Part shown: positions 44,742-55,813 of the stretch, piece by piece | Position numbering within the stretch: the first letter of the stretch is position 1 | How the letters are laid out: every line of letters starts with the position of its first letter | NCBI GenBank assembly: GCA_029215795.1 | Contig: JARDYH010000003.1 | Location: 264,339,562 to 264,403,561, forward strand | Reading direction: 5' to 3' | DNA: 64,000 nt | Origin: Anniella stebbinsi | Taxonomy: Eukaryota > Chordata > Lepidosauria > Squamata > Anniellidae | Program-made: the position numbers and the translations under genes | Notes under the pieces: generated by a model | The model's database searches: none | The model's input: only the letters and a program-made list of their open reading frames with translations | What the model was told of the DNA's origin: nothing

Positions 44742-45005
44742 TATTTCTTACTTGCCTCTCTGTTTGGATTGAGGCGGGGAACAACAATATGATAAAATAC
44801 ATAAAACTGATTAAAACGTGGCACACATGATTAAAACTGCATTACAACATCCTAAAAACATCCTAAAAACATTTTAAAATTTCACTGGATATACTTACCA
44901 GAAGAGAACAGTCTTTATAGCTTTCTTAAATTCTAAAAGACTGTTAAGTTGATGAGTCTCCTCCGGCAGGTCATTCCTGCAGTCTCCCAGTGCTTCCTGT
45001 TTCCA
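44698..45005 (-). mobile_element. Second L2-like LINE type, 3' part, minus strand
   Basis: (TAA)n at 44698-44741, then cttgcctctctgtttggatt, gaggcggggaacaacaatat and ataaaatacataaaactgat, continuing to gtcattcctgcagtctccca, the complement of LINE C-terminal sequence. Confidence 0.75.
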
Positions 45006-45230
45006 ATGAATGAACCGCTCTGTGTATGCTCAAGCATACCCTTTCAAAATCATGCCCAGACTTTGGGTGGGACTGGGACTAATTCAGAAGGGGTTTAGAA
45101 ATGATGAACTAATGAAATTAGTTTTGAAGGCCCACCCCCATTTCCCCACTGAGAATCATTGTTAGCCTCTATTTTAAATGGAGAACCATGACGGGCACTT
45201 GATAGATCGGTTGCATACAGAATAGCTCGC

Positions 45231-45508
45231 TAACAGTTGTAGAGAAAAAGGAATTTCAGCCAGTGCCATTTGTATGTAATTAGTTCCTGGTGAAATTCCC
45301 TCTTCATCACAACAGTTAAAGGTGCAGGCACTATACTAGAGTGACTATATACAAAAGAAGGCAGGGCCCCTGCAACTTTAACTGTTGTGATGAAGAGGGA
45401 ATTTCACTAGGAACTAATTGCATACAAATGACACTGGCTGAAATTCCCTTTTCTCTACAACTGTTAAAGTTACATGAGCCCTGACCTGGATTTGATCTGG
45501 TCACCCTA
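45231..45508. mobile_element. Family A hAT-type MITE, copy A5 (left end missing)
   Basis: Lacks the first 40 bp or so, starting at taacagttgtag. The right end ggtcacccta is intact. The body as copy A2. Confidence 0.85.
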
Positions 45509-45599
45509 ACTTATATTCCACCTTTATTCCACTGTGGAACTCAAGGTGGCTGGATGAGGTTCCCAGGTGGTCTCCTCTCCCCCATCCCTCCTTCTACAT

Positions 45600-46108
45600 T
45601 GGAGAGCCTGTGTTCCACCCCGTACTAGCATGTTGAGCTAACAAATGAATAGAGGTGTGTGTGTGAATTAGCTGGGGATGATTTGGGTCATTGTGTGACA
45701 ACATATCAATGGCCTTGAGCAATGTTTCAGAGAGCTCAAGACCTTCTTGTGACCCTCTATGCCAAGGGACTGCAGCACCTCTTAACTACATAACGTAAGA
45801 TGATGTGGATGCTGCTTGGGGCTACCTAAGACATCTTAGACCTACAAACCGTTGCATTGCTTTGAAGAACAGTATCAGTTCCCAAGAGCTACCTGGTGCT
45901 TCAAAAGGTATCCTGTTCCCTTGCTGCCCATAGCTGACTCCCCCCCACACACACTTAATCTCATTGGCAGTCTGGGAATGGATTTCCATGCCAACAGTGA
46001 AGAAGAGTACATTTCCTTTTAACAGTTGAATGGTTCCGAGGCCCACGGGGATAGTGCTGGTAGACTGAACAATTATGAGATTACTGGCATTTCATAGCAA
46101 TATTGCTT

Positions 46109-46140
<32 letters not shown>

Positions 46141-46419
46141 GAAATCACAAGACCTGAAACAGGATAGCAAGAGGTCAGTCTCCAAACTGACATTAACAGG
46201 AAAAGGATAAGGGGAACAGAAACGGAGGAAGATGGCTAAGAGTGCCAATGTATTTCCCATGATTTTGATAGTTAAGCGGCTGAAGGGTTTTTCTAGAGTT
46301 CCCTTTTTCTGCCACTATACCTCTATGAGATGAAAAGCTATGCTTGGCGACTGCTCGGTGATTTTTTTCCTATTGTGCAAATGTGAATACAACAGGAGTC
46401 TCTCTAAGAAGAATTGTTG
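45600..46419. other. Unassigned stretch with (TC)n
   Basis: No recognisable gene. A (TC)n tract lies at 46108-46132. A retroposon-tail scrap (attccacctttattccactg) sits just before, at 45515-45560. Confidence 0.4.
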
Positions 46420-47080
46420 ACTTGTGCTTCTATGGGGCGACCACACTTAGAATACTGTGTACAGTTCTGGTCACCACATCCCCAAAGTATGTATTATTGA
46501 TCTGGAAAAAGTGCAGAAAGGGGCAACTAAAATGATTAAAGGGCTGGAGCATCTCCCCTATGAGGGAAGGTTATAACAGCTGGGATTGTTTAGCTTGGAA
46601 AAATGGAGGCTAAGGGGAGACATGATAGAGGTGTACAAAATTATACATGGTGTGGAGAATGTGGCTAGGGAGACATTGCTCTACCACTCTCAAAATAATA
46701 GAGCCAGGGGTCATTTCATGAAACTGATTGGTGGGAGATCCGGGACAGATAAAAGGAAGTAATTCCTCACACAACGCAGAGTTAAGTTATGGAATTCACT
46801 ACCATAAGGTGTAGTGATGGCTTTAAAAGAGGGTTGGATAACTTCCTGGAGGAGAAGGCCATCAATGGCTACTAGCCCTGATGGTTATGTGCTACCTTCA
46901 GTATCCGAGGCAGTAAGCCTGTGTGCACCAGTTGCTGGAGAACATGGGTGGAAGGGTGCTGTTGCACCATGTCCTGCTTGTGGGTCCTTGGTCGACAACT
47001 GGTGGGCCACTGTGTGAACAGAGTGCTGGACTCGATGGACCCGCGGTCTGATCCAGAATCACACTTCTTATGTTCTTAAG
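46420..47080 (+). mobile_element. CR1 LINE 3' portion
   Basis: ORF2 end (cgaccacacttagaatactg, gtgcagaaaggggcaactaa, ggaggctaaggggagacatg), then 3' UTR with gcagtaagcctgtgtgcacc, and terminal ttcttatgttcttaag. Frames are broken. This is the fullest example of the AACATAAGAA-tailed CR1 subfamily in the window. Confidence 0.9.
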
Positions 47081-47150
47081 TGGCCCTTTCCAATCTGGTC
47101 AAAGGACTGCAAGTTCCTGAAATGTGAGACAGCTTGCAATATGACCAGGG

Positions 47151-47311
47151 GATCTGGTCAAGAGGGCAGGGCTCCTGAAGCTTTAACTGTTGTGATGGAG
47201 GGAATTTCACCAGGTGCTGCATGCGTACAAATGACACCTGCTGAAATGCCCTTTTCTAGACAACTGTTAAAGATACAGGAGCCCTGTCCTGCTTTCCATA
47301 TGGTCACCCTA
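47151..47311. mobile_element. Family A MITE, right half (A6)
   Basis: Begins in the inner palindrome (gatctggtcaagagggcagg) and runs to the right end tggtcaccct a. Belongs to the A4/A7-type subfamily (gctgcatgcgtacaaatgac). Confidence 0.8.
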
Positions 47312-47427
47312 ATCTAGCAGCTATGCTGTAGCCCAATGCTACATCATTACACAGTGTTGCTCCAGAGGGTGCTCTGTGTGTGTGGGGGGAGCAATTGGTC
47401 GCTGCTGGGAAGAGTTCTAGCTTTGGT

Positions 47428-47758
47428 TAGGGATGTCAGAGAAATCTGCAATGGGATCAAATGAGCTAGGATTTCTATGAATTTGACTTGCAAATTCCAA
47501 AGTGGATTGGGCTTTTCCCAAATTTCACGGATTCCATGGACTTGCGGAATGTTTTTTTCTTATACTTTCTGGAATTTTATGGAAATTAAATCGTAGGAAA
47601 ATCTGCAAAAGAGATGCACACCCACACCCACACCAGCTGAAACTGCACAGTTCCCCCATAGGCTAATGCATGAAAATCCACGGGGGGGGGGGGACATGCA
47701 TATTTAGGACAGGTTTGTGCCAATGCGAATTTGTACAAATTTAGGAAATTGGAACAAT
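47428..47758. mobile_element. F/T-like element
   Basis: Starts ttagggatgtcagagaaatc and includes ggaattttatggaaattaaa, a G run at 47683-47692 and tgcgaatttgtacaaattta. Right end uncertain. Confidence 0.45.
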
Positions 47759-47759
47759 C

Positions 47760-48466
47760 TTGACTCCACCAATGAGCAGACTATGGAACAAAAGGCACCT
47801 GACAATCTGTGAACAGAGACAGCAGAGGTTTTACAAAATCCTTATATCCCCAGTAGTTTTTAGTGAGTCTTACTGCAAAATCCTCCCCCGTTCACAAAAC
47901 CACTGGAGGTTTCAGCCCTCCCCCATCATCTGCCCCAATTCAAGGGACATGTTATCTGTAGACAACTTTTGGCCCTGACTTAGTTCTGTTACTTTGGGGT
48001 TGGAAAGAAAAATCCTCCCGTGAGGTATTTAAATACTAACTAAGAGGAATGGTGCGATCACGATTTTTCAACATCACTCTTCAAAATCAGAGAATGCAAA
48101 CAGCAAAAGAGCTTCTTCTGCTTTCTTGCCAACAATGCCTTGAGACCAAGCATGGATCATGACTTTTTTTATGTTGTAAGCAATAAATCAGGTTTCATTT
48201 CTTGGAAGCCATTTTGGGATACGCAGTCCGATGGCCACAGAATGGAGTGCAAAGCAACCGTTCTTCTCCAAAGAATTGATCTCCAGCATTATAGAGTCAA
48301 TGGGTTAAATACAAGGTGCTATGTTAAAAGGCGCTTTGACCCATTGTCAGGCAGATCCCATTAATTTTCAGTGAGAATTATCATAATTGGCAACTTCCTC
48401 TCTTGCTCTGTTCCAAAACCAATGGATAGCGATGGAGCAATAGATTCTAAATCGGTCTACAAAGCT
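47760..48466. other. Unassigned stretch
   Basis: No recognisable gene or repeat; possible unique sequence. Confidence 0.4.
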
Positions 48467-48474
48467 GCTCTGTA

Positions 48475-49332
48475 CAGGGCTGTGCAGAGCTGGTAATATG
48501 CCCAGGCCAGATGGGAAGTGTGTCCCCCCATTTCAAAAAAGGAGGACAACATGGCCGCCCCAAGGGGGTGTTGAGGAATTGGAAGCAAGAGGGCCAAACG
48601 CTGCGAGCGTTTGTGTTAGCACACCGTTCAATAGCAATCTCAGCAGCTGAAGTAATACTCACACACCATACTTTGTGTATATACAGAGTGGTTTACTCGT
48701 GGTCCAATATATATACAGCACAACGGTTTTCCATCGATATTTACACAGTCCTCTACACAATCCTCCACGTCCAAAATACATATAGTCCGACCAACAACCC
48801 AACAAGAGTCATACAAATGAGACTCACTTATATATGTTTCCCATATCAGACATTCCAGCTCAATCTATCTTATCTATGCTAGTACTTAAGCAATTAGTGA
48901 TGCTGACCTTTTCCAGTACTGCACATACTCCTTCAAACATTATTGCTTGCAGCTGGCTATGTCCTTCAGACTACACAAAACTTTCCTCCAATCCACTTTG
49001 TCTCTGGAATTTTCCCCAACAGGGGGCATGCCCACCAACATGTCAGTTCTACATCTTCATATTAAACCTGTTCTACAACACCACAGGGCACATATATCCC
49101 CGCCCCGCATGCGGCATGGCCCTCTGGAGCTTGTAGTCTGACCATGGTATTCTCGACAGATGGTTTCTGCACTGTTTCCGCAAGGCGGGCTCCTTGTTTC
49201 TCGATGGGCCACTGACACTACGGAAGCAGTAGCATAAGCTAGGGGGGACTTCCTCATCAGAGTGCCCCCTAAAAATTGTGGGCCCTGGGCCAACTGGCCC
49301 CCCTGCCCCCCCCCCCCCCCCGCACGGCCCTG
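48475..49332. mobile_element. Family H hAT-type element hosting a solo LTR
   Basis: Ends cagggctgtgcagagc and gcacggccctg, flanked by a perfect 8-bp duplication, gctctgta (48467-48474 and 49333-49340). The body contains ccatttcaaaaaaggaggac, gagcttgtagtctg and cggaagcagtagcataagc, all shared with the copy at 52096. After removing the LTR and its duplicated ggggg, H is 400 bp. Confidence 0.9.
48569..49021 (-). mobile_element. Solo LTR (453 bp)
   Basis: Begins tgttgaggaatt and ends aattttccccaaca, so it has TG...CA ends with short inverted termini, and a 5-bp duplication ggggg on both sides (48564-48568, 49022-49026). The H copy at 52.1 kb has the uninterrupted site (ccaagggggcgtgcccacc), confirming the insertion. 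No internal retroviral or Gypsy/Copia sequence is present. On the minus strand a TATA-like acatatataagtg lies about 190 bp from the start, so I orient it minus. The superfamily is not resolved; 5-bp duplications are common in Gypsy, Copia and some ERV classes. Confidence 0.85.
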
Positions 49333-49340
49333 GCTCTGTA

Positions 49341-49784
49341 TATAATCTAAGAGCCAAAGTGTTGCAGACATAGCAGGAGCTAGGTGGAATTGGTTAAGAA
49401 CGTAAGAAGAACATGAAATGTGCCTTGCTGAATCAGACCAAAATTAATTTCACCTTTCCTTCAAGGAGCTCAGAGTGGTATACATCAGTGGAGGTTGATG
49501 GGTGTGGTTGTGGTGGGGTTGTGAATCGGCTCTGGGTGTCAGTCAGATCCACCCAGACCTCTCAAGGTGCTGAAACTATTTTCAAGGTGCTGAAACTACA
49601 CTGGGGGGGGGGGGAGTCCGCTGCCCTCATGGACCCAGTTAGACGCTTGCGCCATCCCTAAATGTTTGCCACAGTGACAAGTGTCTTGAAGCTCACACTG
49701 AAGTATAGAATCATAGTGCTCAAAGGGGCCATTTAAGTTTCTCTTAACAGGTTTGGCAGGTCTAAATGTTTTAAGTTATATAGG
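49341..49784. other. Unassigned stretch
   Basis: A scrap of retroposon tail (tttcacctttccttcaagga) near 49445. A tandem duplication of tcaaggtgctgaaactay at 49561-49600. A G run at 49602-49614. Confidence 0.4.
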
Positions 49785-49957
49785 CAACAAGCCTATATAC
49801 AGCAGTTACTGGGGAACATGGGTGGGGCGTGTGTGATGTTGCACTGTGTTTGCTTGTGTGTCCCCGGTTGAAGGTTGGTTGGGAACTGTGTGAACAGAGT
49901 GCTGGACCAGATGGACCATTGGTCTGATCCAGCATGGCTCTTCTTATGTTCTTAAGT
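49785..49957 (+). mobile_element. CR1 LINE 3' end
   Basis: gcagttactggggaacatgg, gctggaccagatggaccatt and the ttcttatgttcttaag tail. Confidence 0.85.
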
Positions 49958-50965
49958 TTCTACACAAAGGTGGACCTGACAAATTTCTCCTCCGTTCCAT
50001 GGGTTGCCTACATCCCATTCTGATGGGGCTTCTGTGGCCTTAAGAGTGGCAATTCAGTAGCAAAAGTTTTCTCCCTCATTACATTTTCCTGAAGGAAAAG
50101 CAGTACTGCTGAATTTCTGCATCATGCAGGCAGACACATAAGATGTACCATAGGGAGGAGGCAGGAGAGGTAGCCACTTTATCTGGAAGCAAATCTCCAT
50201 CCTTCTGAATTCTGACAAACCAGCTGCTCACAAATAGTCAGATACAACACACAACCCGGGAGATTTATAAGCATTTTTACAGGAGAAGGGAAGAGCTTTT
50301 ACAAAGCCCTTTAAAGTGTTGTCGAATTTAGTGGCGTTTTTACAATCCCCCCAGTGTGCGTAAAGCAAGGAGGGGAAAGGAAAGATTACGGAATGACCTC
50401 TTGCTTTGAGATAACAACATGTAATGGTTCCATTCATGAATGACAATGAATGGAAAATTATGAACTGCAGCCATTTCCAGCTGAGAGAAAGCATGTGAGA
50501 CTTGGTGAGACTTAATTGCGCAATACCTATGTACGCCAGTCTTCACTGTATCTTTATTAATGATCTCTCATTTAAGAAACTGCCTCCTTCCCTGTGTTAT
50601 ACGGTGTTTCTACAGTCAACCAGCTGGCCTTTTATGAAAGATGTAAAGGTCCCATGGTTTAGAATACTGCAGCTCTGCTCTGATTGGCTGCCTGAAATGC
50701 CAAATTTAGGTCATGCTAGCAATGCATGGGGGGAAGTTAATGGAGGGAAAGGATTGGAGAGGCTGGCCTAGAGGGAAGCCTGCAAGCAGGACATGAAGGA
50801 AATGGCTGGGGATGGATGCATTTATCAGTGTCACTTTCTCCTGCATTCTAATGTATTCAATCTCAAATTCTTCCCATTTGGAATACGAAGCATTTTGTGA
50901 ATGTTGGTAAGTTCTTATCAAAAATGAGCTGCAACAAACTTCTCACCTATCTGCATCTGTCAAAT
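49958..50965. other. Unassigned stretch
   Basis: No recognisable gene or repeat across 1 kb; short frames only. Confidence 0.4.
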
Positions 50966-50967
50966 CC

Positions 50968-51307
50968 AATAGGTGCAGGGATTTGAACTTCAATTAGTCC
51001 AAAATATGGCAGCCAGGTTGGTCACTGGTACATCAAGGGGTGAGCATATTACCCCAACATTAAAATCATTCCACTGGCTGCCGATTAGTTTCCGGGCGAA
51101 ATACAGAGTGTTGGTCATTACCTTTAAAGCCCTACATGGTTCGGGTCCAGGTTACCTGCAGGATCGCCTTCTCCCGTATAATCCGCCCTGCACACTCAGG
51201 TCCTCTGGGTAGGGCTTACTTCAGTCAGCTAAAACTAGGCTGACAACTGTTACCCAGAGTACCTTTTCTTCTGTCACCCCCAGACTATGGAATGACCTTC
51301 CAGAAGA

Positions 51308-51349
<42 letters not shown>

Positions 51350-51590
51350 TTAAGACAGCTATAAAAAGTAGCCTCTTCCGGCAAGCCTACCCAGATGAAA
51401 TTTAAACCTAAGAATTTTAAGATGTCCTGATTGTTATCTTGATATTGTATTGGTTTATATGCTATTTTAATTAATTTTATGTATTTGATTTTTATTGTAT
51501 TGTTATACTAATGTTGTTCCCCGCCTCGATCCAAAGGGAGAGGTGGGTAATAAATAAATAAATTTATTATTATTATTATTATTATTATTC
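50968..51590 (+). mobile_element. Second L2-like LINE type, C-terminal part
   Basis: The frame reads QLVQNMAARLVTGTSRGEHI, then LKSFHWLPISFRAK, then TFKALHGSGPGYLQ, the L2-type ORF2 C-terminus, followed by a stop and then WNDLPEE-like codons. A (CT)18 tract at 51310-51345 has expanded inside the coding part. The 3' end has gttgttccccgcctcgatcc and (ATT)n at 51565-51590. This gives the sense orientation of the tails at 35.2, 44.7 and 63.7 kb. Confidence 0.85.
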
Positions 51591-52038
51591 CCATCATGAA
51601 GAGGACTAAGCCACGGAGCTGTTAAAGATGAGGAGCCTTCCAGAAAAATAAGGGGTGGCAACCCTAATTCAAGCATGGTTGAATACCTGGGGATTCAAAC
51701 CCAGACTTTTAAAGAGCAAAGCATTCAAAGCCCTGCGCCTCAATGGACAAAGCTGTCCATTTGTGTTTCACATTTGGATTCTATTTTTTTAATCTCAAAT
51801 TCTTTCCATCCTGAATATTAAGAACCATGCAAATATGTATAAATTCCTACCCAAAATGAACTGAAATGAAATGCTAACCCATCTCCTGCAGTTGCTCTCT
51901 CACATTGTCGTTCACCAGCAATTGGTAGCTAAAGGCATGGTGCATCTAATTCTGGAGGTAGCATATATAGCCAACATGACCTGTAGCCATTGACATTCAT
52001 TGGCAACAAATTACATGCTGGAACTCAGGACTGTAACA
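51591..52038. other. Unassigned stretch
   Basis: 51610-51670 (gctgttaaagatgaggagcc, ggggtggcaaccctaa) faintly resembles a family A right end; otherwise nothing recognisable. Confidence 0.35.
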
Positions 52039-52040
52039 TT

Positions 52041-52095
52041 GGCCAGATCTACACCAAGCAGGATATAGCACTATGAAAGTGGTATATGGTATGTG
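52041..52095. mobile_element. Family C MITE, left fragment
   Basis: ggccagatctacaccaagca through gtggtatatggtatgtg, cut off where family H begins at 52096. Confidence 0.7.
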
Positions 52096-52692
52096 CAGGG
52101 CAGTGCAGAGCTGGTAATATTCCCAGGCCAGATGGGAAGTGTGTCCCCCCATTTCAAAAAAGGAGGACAACATGGCCACCCCAAGGGGGCGTGCCCACCA
52201 ACATGTCCGTTCTACATAACACCTTCATATTAAACCTGTTCTACAACACCTCAAGGCACGTATATTTATTTATTTATTTATTTATTACATTTGTATACCG
52301 CCCCATAGCCGAAGCTCTCTGGGCGGTTTACATAGGATTAAAAACAATTAAAAACAATATACAAAAATTAAAACAGCAAAAACATACAACATACACACAA
52401 TCTGTACATTTAAAAACCACTTCAACACTTCAAAAAAAACAAACAAACAAAAAAAAAAACAAAAAAAAACCTACAAAAACAAAACAAAACATATATATCC
52501 CCGCCCCACATGCGGCATGGCCCTCTGGAGCTTGTAGTCTAACTGGTATTCATGACGGATGGCTTCTGTGCTGTTTTCACAAGGCGGCCTCCTTGCTTCT
52601 CGATGGGCTGCTTACGCTATGGAAGCAGTAGCGTCAGCTGGGGAGGACCTCCTCATCGGAGTGCTTCCTCAAAATTGTGGGTCCCGGTCACC
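52096..52692. mobile_element. Family H element interrupted by an L2-like tail
   Basis: Starts cagggcagtgcagagc and matches 48475-49290 without the LTR. Split by a minus-strand LINE tail at 52262-52490. The right end is lost after aattgtgggtcccgg. It provides the empty site for the solo LTR at 48569. Confidence 0.8.
52262..52490 (-). mobile_element. L2-like LINE tail, minus strand, nested in H
   Basis: (TTTA)n at 52263-52287, then gccccatagccgaagctctc and the A-rich complement of the 3' UTR. The A/C-rich run to 52490 probably grew from this tail. The 181-codon frame crossing it is an artefact of A-rich sequence. Confidence 0.8.
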
Positions 52693-53070
52693 CATTCTAA
52701 GGAGTAAAAATGCCCCCACCCTTTTTTATTTAAATTTTACATTGAATTACTTTTTGTAGATAATTATGTTTATTGGACAGCTGTGCTGAGCACTAATGCC
52801 CTAATATGTACCCCGATATCCCCCTCAGTTCCACTTGTGCAATCAGTAAAGGCATTATTCAATCTGTATTAGGTTGGGTCTGCACAGCCAGCACAATGAG
52901 GTGGAAAATGACATGGTGTGATCCTTAGGTGGCGGAGTGGATGGTATGGCTATTGATACTCAGTGAGGGATATTGCTTTTGAACCCTCTCCTATGTCTAT
53001 CTACAACAGATAGAAAACTAGCAGAGCCCATAAAGTCCCCATTAAAGCAAGGTGAACCGCTGCCAAAGGA
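52693..53070. other. Unassigned stretch
   Basis: No recognisable gene or repeat. Confidence 0.4.
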
Positions 53071-53074
53071 AGTG

Positions 53075-53417
53075 AGGCAGATGGTTACCAGGAGGAGGGC
53101 CTTCTCTGCTGTGGCACCCCAGCTGTGGAATGAGCTCCCTTGACAGGTTTGCCTGGCACCAACATTATACTTTTTTCGACGCCACTATTTTAACAGTTCA
53201 TCAGTTTAATTTTTAATATTGCTGTTTAAATTTGTATTTTAAATCTGTATCAATTTCTGCATGGCTGCTTGGTTTTATTATCCTGGTTGTGCTTTTATAC
53301 TGTATTTTATATAATGTTATTATACTGTTTGTTTTATATTTTTAATGGTTTTCATGGTTTAAATTTTTGTAAACCGCCCAGAGAGCTTTGGCTATTGGGC
53401 GGTATAGAAATGCAGTA

Positions 53418-53458
<41 letters not shown>

Positions 53459-53459
53459 C
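53075..53459 (+). mobile_element. L2-like LINE 3' end with (AATC)n tail
   Basis: C-terminal codons (ggagggccttctctgctgtg, then tggaatgagctcc), a T-rich 3' UTR, the motif gtaaaccgcccagagagctt, and a tail that has become (CAAT)n at 53420-53458. Confidence 0.85.
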
Positions 53460-53463
53460 GTTG

Positions 53464-53500
53464 TCCTCCTTTTTGGTTTCCAAAATATGGTCACCCTAAG
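53464..53500. mobile_element. Family A right-end fragment
   Basis: gtcctcctttttggtttcca then atatggtcaccctaa is the family A right terminus only. Confidence 0.6.
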
Positions 53501-53815
53501 TATGGCCTGTCTCTTTAAGAGGCAGGTCTGGATTGTGTCAACAGCTCCCCTTCCTCCTTGTTGGGAGGTGGGTGGTGGTGGTCTTCTTTGTAATCCAGCT
53601 AGAATTGGTTTGCAGTGTCTTAGTCTGTATGTATAGCAAGACCAGACTGCTAAGTTAATGTGTTCTTCCTGAACAAAGAAAGAGTTTGAAACAACTCTGT
53701 TGCTGCTTCTGAGTCTTAGGGCAGGCAATTTAGAAGGTCATCTCATACAGAGAGTGCTCTCCTCCATACAAAGGGCAATGGAGAATTGTTGTTCAGTCTG
53801 CATTTTTAAGTGAAT
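53501..53815. other. Unassigned stretch
   Basis: A GGT-rich segment near 53567-53585; no recognisable gene. Confidence 0.4.
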
Positions 53816-53847
53816 ATGCATATCCTGCATGTGTAGATAGGCAATCT

Positions 53848-54336
53848 ACACATGCTGTTGCAACGTTCCGAAAACTCAATTATCACGATGTTAATTGCTA
53901 CTTTTAAAAACGTAACAAGCCACACGAAGTTGTCCTTACCGTTTTAGACAATTTTCCCCTCTGTTTTAAGTTCGTTTAGTGAGGGCACACTGGATGTATT
54001 CTAGATTTCTTTCTCTATGGTTGTTTCATCGCCTCGTTTTTGAACCTCCCACTTCCTCCTTCTGCCCCTGCCTTTCACTTCCTCTCAATTCTCATTCAAC
54101 TGCAGACGCGCCCCCACAATGGCAATAGCATACCAGAGGTTTGCTTTCAGCTGCTTTGAAACGGTAAGTAAGAACACATGACCATTTATAATATGATTTA
54201 ATTAATTAAAAATACGTTATAAATACGTAACAAACGGTGCAGAAAACAACTGAAATAAAATGTCACAGTACGTGCGTCATGTGCCCCAATGCGTCCTCGA
54301 AACCAAACCTAAATGTTTCAAACTTTCAGTGTAGAT
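53848..54336. mobile_element. Possible DNA-transposon remnant W
   Basis: Left tctacacatgctg and right cagtgtagatc are loosely inverted. The interior is CpG-containing and unlike its neighbours. An ATG at 54118 starts an open stretch of 15-16 codons that ends at aacggtaagtaag, a strong match to a splice-donor consensus. It could be the first exon of a transposase gene, or chance. Confidence 0.35.
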
Positions 54337-54398
54337 CTCCTCTTAAAGTGGTCATGCAAAAAAAAAAGAAGTGTATTTTAGGGGGAAATGCACACAGA

Positions 54399-54632
54399 GG
54401 CCAGATCTACATGAAGCAGGATTTAGCGGTTTGAAAGTGGTATGAAAGTGGTATATAAAAGGCAGGAGACATACTACTGCTTTATAGTGGTATTGAAGTG
54501 CACTTACAACTATTGGGGCTCATTGACACATACCATATACCATGATATCCTGTTTGGTGTGGCTCCTGCCTTTTATATATCACTTTCATGCCATTTTCAT
54601 ACCGCTATATCCTGCTTGGTGTAGATCTGGCC
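54399..54632. mobile_element. Family C palindromic MITE
   Basis: Ends ggccagatctacatgaagca and gtgtagatctggcc, with aggcaggagacatactactg inside and its inverse. 234 bp. No clear duplication. Confidence 0.8.
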
Positions 54633-54938
54633 ATTAAATGCCTATTTTAATGGGAAATGTCCAACATTTAAATAAATAAAAAATAAATGTAGAGAATGGG
54701 AGAGAACAAATATATGATTGAACACATGCCAGACTGTCATGAACTGGAAAAGGACAGTTCAATCCATCCCTACTCTATATCCAACAGAGATAAAGAAGGA
54801 AATGCAATGATATAAGTAACTTTTGAGGGTGGTGAGGGACGTGTGTTGTAGTCCTTGCCAAAGCTCGTACGATCCAGGTATCAAAAAGTTGTGCAACATT
54901 GTAGGAAAGCAATCAAAGCACCAAGTTATTGGATCCTT
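54633..54938. other. Unassigned stretch
   Basis: No recognisable gene or repeat. Confidence 0.35.
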
Positions 54939-54946
54939 CTCTGTGA

Positions 54947-55805
54947 TAGGGATGGATAGGGTGACCATATGGAAAGGAGGCCAGGGCTCCTGGACCTTTA
55001 ACAGTTACATAGAAAAGGGAATTTCAGCAGGTGTCATTTGTATGCATGCAACTCCTGGTGAAATTCCTTCTTCATCACAACATTTAAAGTTGCAGGAGCC
55101 CTGCAGGTGTCATTTGTATGCATGCAACTCCTGGTGAAATTCCTTCTTCATCACAACATTTAAAGTTGCAGGAGCCCTGCCCTCTTTTGTATCTGGTCAA
55201 GAGGGTAGGGCTCCTGCCATTTTAACTGTTGTGATGGAGAGGGCATTTCACCAGCTTCTGAATGCATATAAATGGCACCTGCTGAAAATCCCTTTTCAAC
55301 ACAACTGTTAAAGATACAGGAGCCCTAGGGATGGATGGACTCACCACCATCCGTTCTCACCAAGCTGCCCCGTCGTTGCCTGCTCCCGCTCACCACGTGA
55401 GCTGCTGGACAGCCTTGCAAGCACCTGATGAGCACTGCAGGTCTGCCCATTCCCTTAGCAAGCCATCATTTTATGTGAAAATGGCCGCTCAGGGTTTCCC
55501 AGAAATGTTATGTTGTGCAAATGGTGGTTGTAAAGGATCCATTTGCACAACATTACAGGCCTGTAATGTTGCATAAAAGGCCCCTTCAAGGCCTTCATTT
55601 ACATAACAATACATATAGAGAAAATTCTGACTCCCCATTTTTACACAAAATGGCGGCTCTCTGAGGGGATGGGCAGCCTCTGGGAAGTTGCAGACCATGC
55701 AGTGCTTAGGCAAATGGGTCTGGTGCATGGAGCAACATCAGAGAAGCTGAGTGGGGTGGAGTCTGTCAGACTCCATCCCCCTCTCAGACTCCCATGGTAT
55801 CCCTA
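54947..55805. mobile_element. Family B hAT-type MITE hosting A7
   Basis: Ends tagggatgga and ggtatccct a, with a perfect 8-bp duplication, ctctgtga (54939-54946 and 55806-55813). An A copy inserted 10 bp inside the left end. The remaining B body (55336-55805) has the usual gtgaaaatggccgc / aaaatggcggct inverted blocks. Confidence 0.9.
54957..55327. mobile_element. Family A hAT-type MITE, copy A7, nested in B
   Basis: The 8-bp duplication gggatgga (54949-54956, 55328-55335) was created from family B sequence. Two later changes are visible. First, an exact 76-bp tandem duplication (55027-55102 and 55103-55178). Second, loss of about 25 bp of the right terminus, so the end reads aggagccct a where other copies have the gtcctcc...caccct block; the deletion joins two ccct words. 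Confidence 0.9.
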
Positions 55806-55813
55806 CTCTGTGA

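Noticed and set aside
52086..52631. 181-codon plus-strand frame
   Set aside because: It runs across a family H element, a LINE tail and an A/C-rich tract; the lysine- and threonine-rich middle is low-complexity translation.
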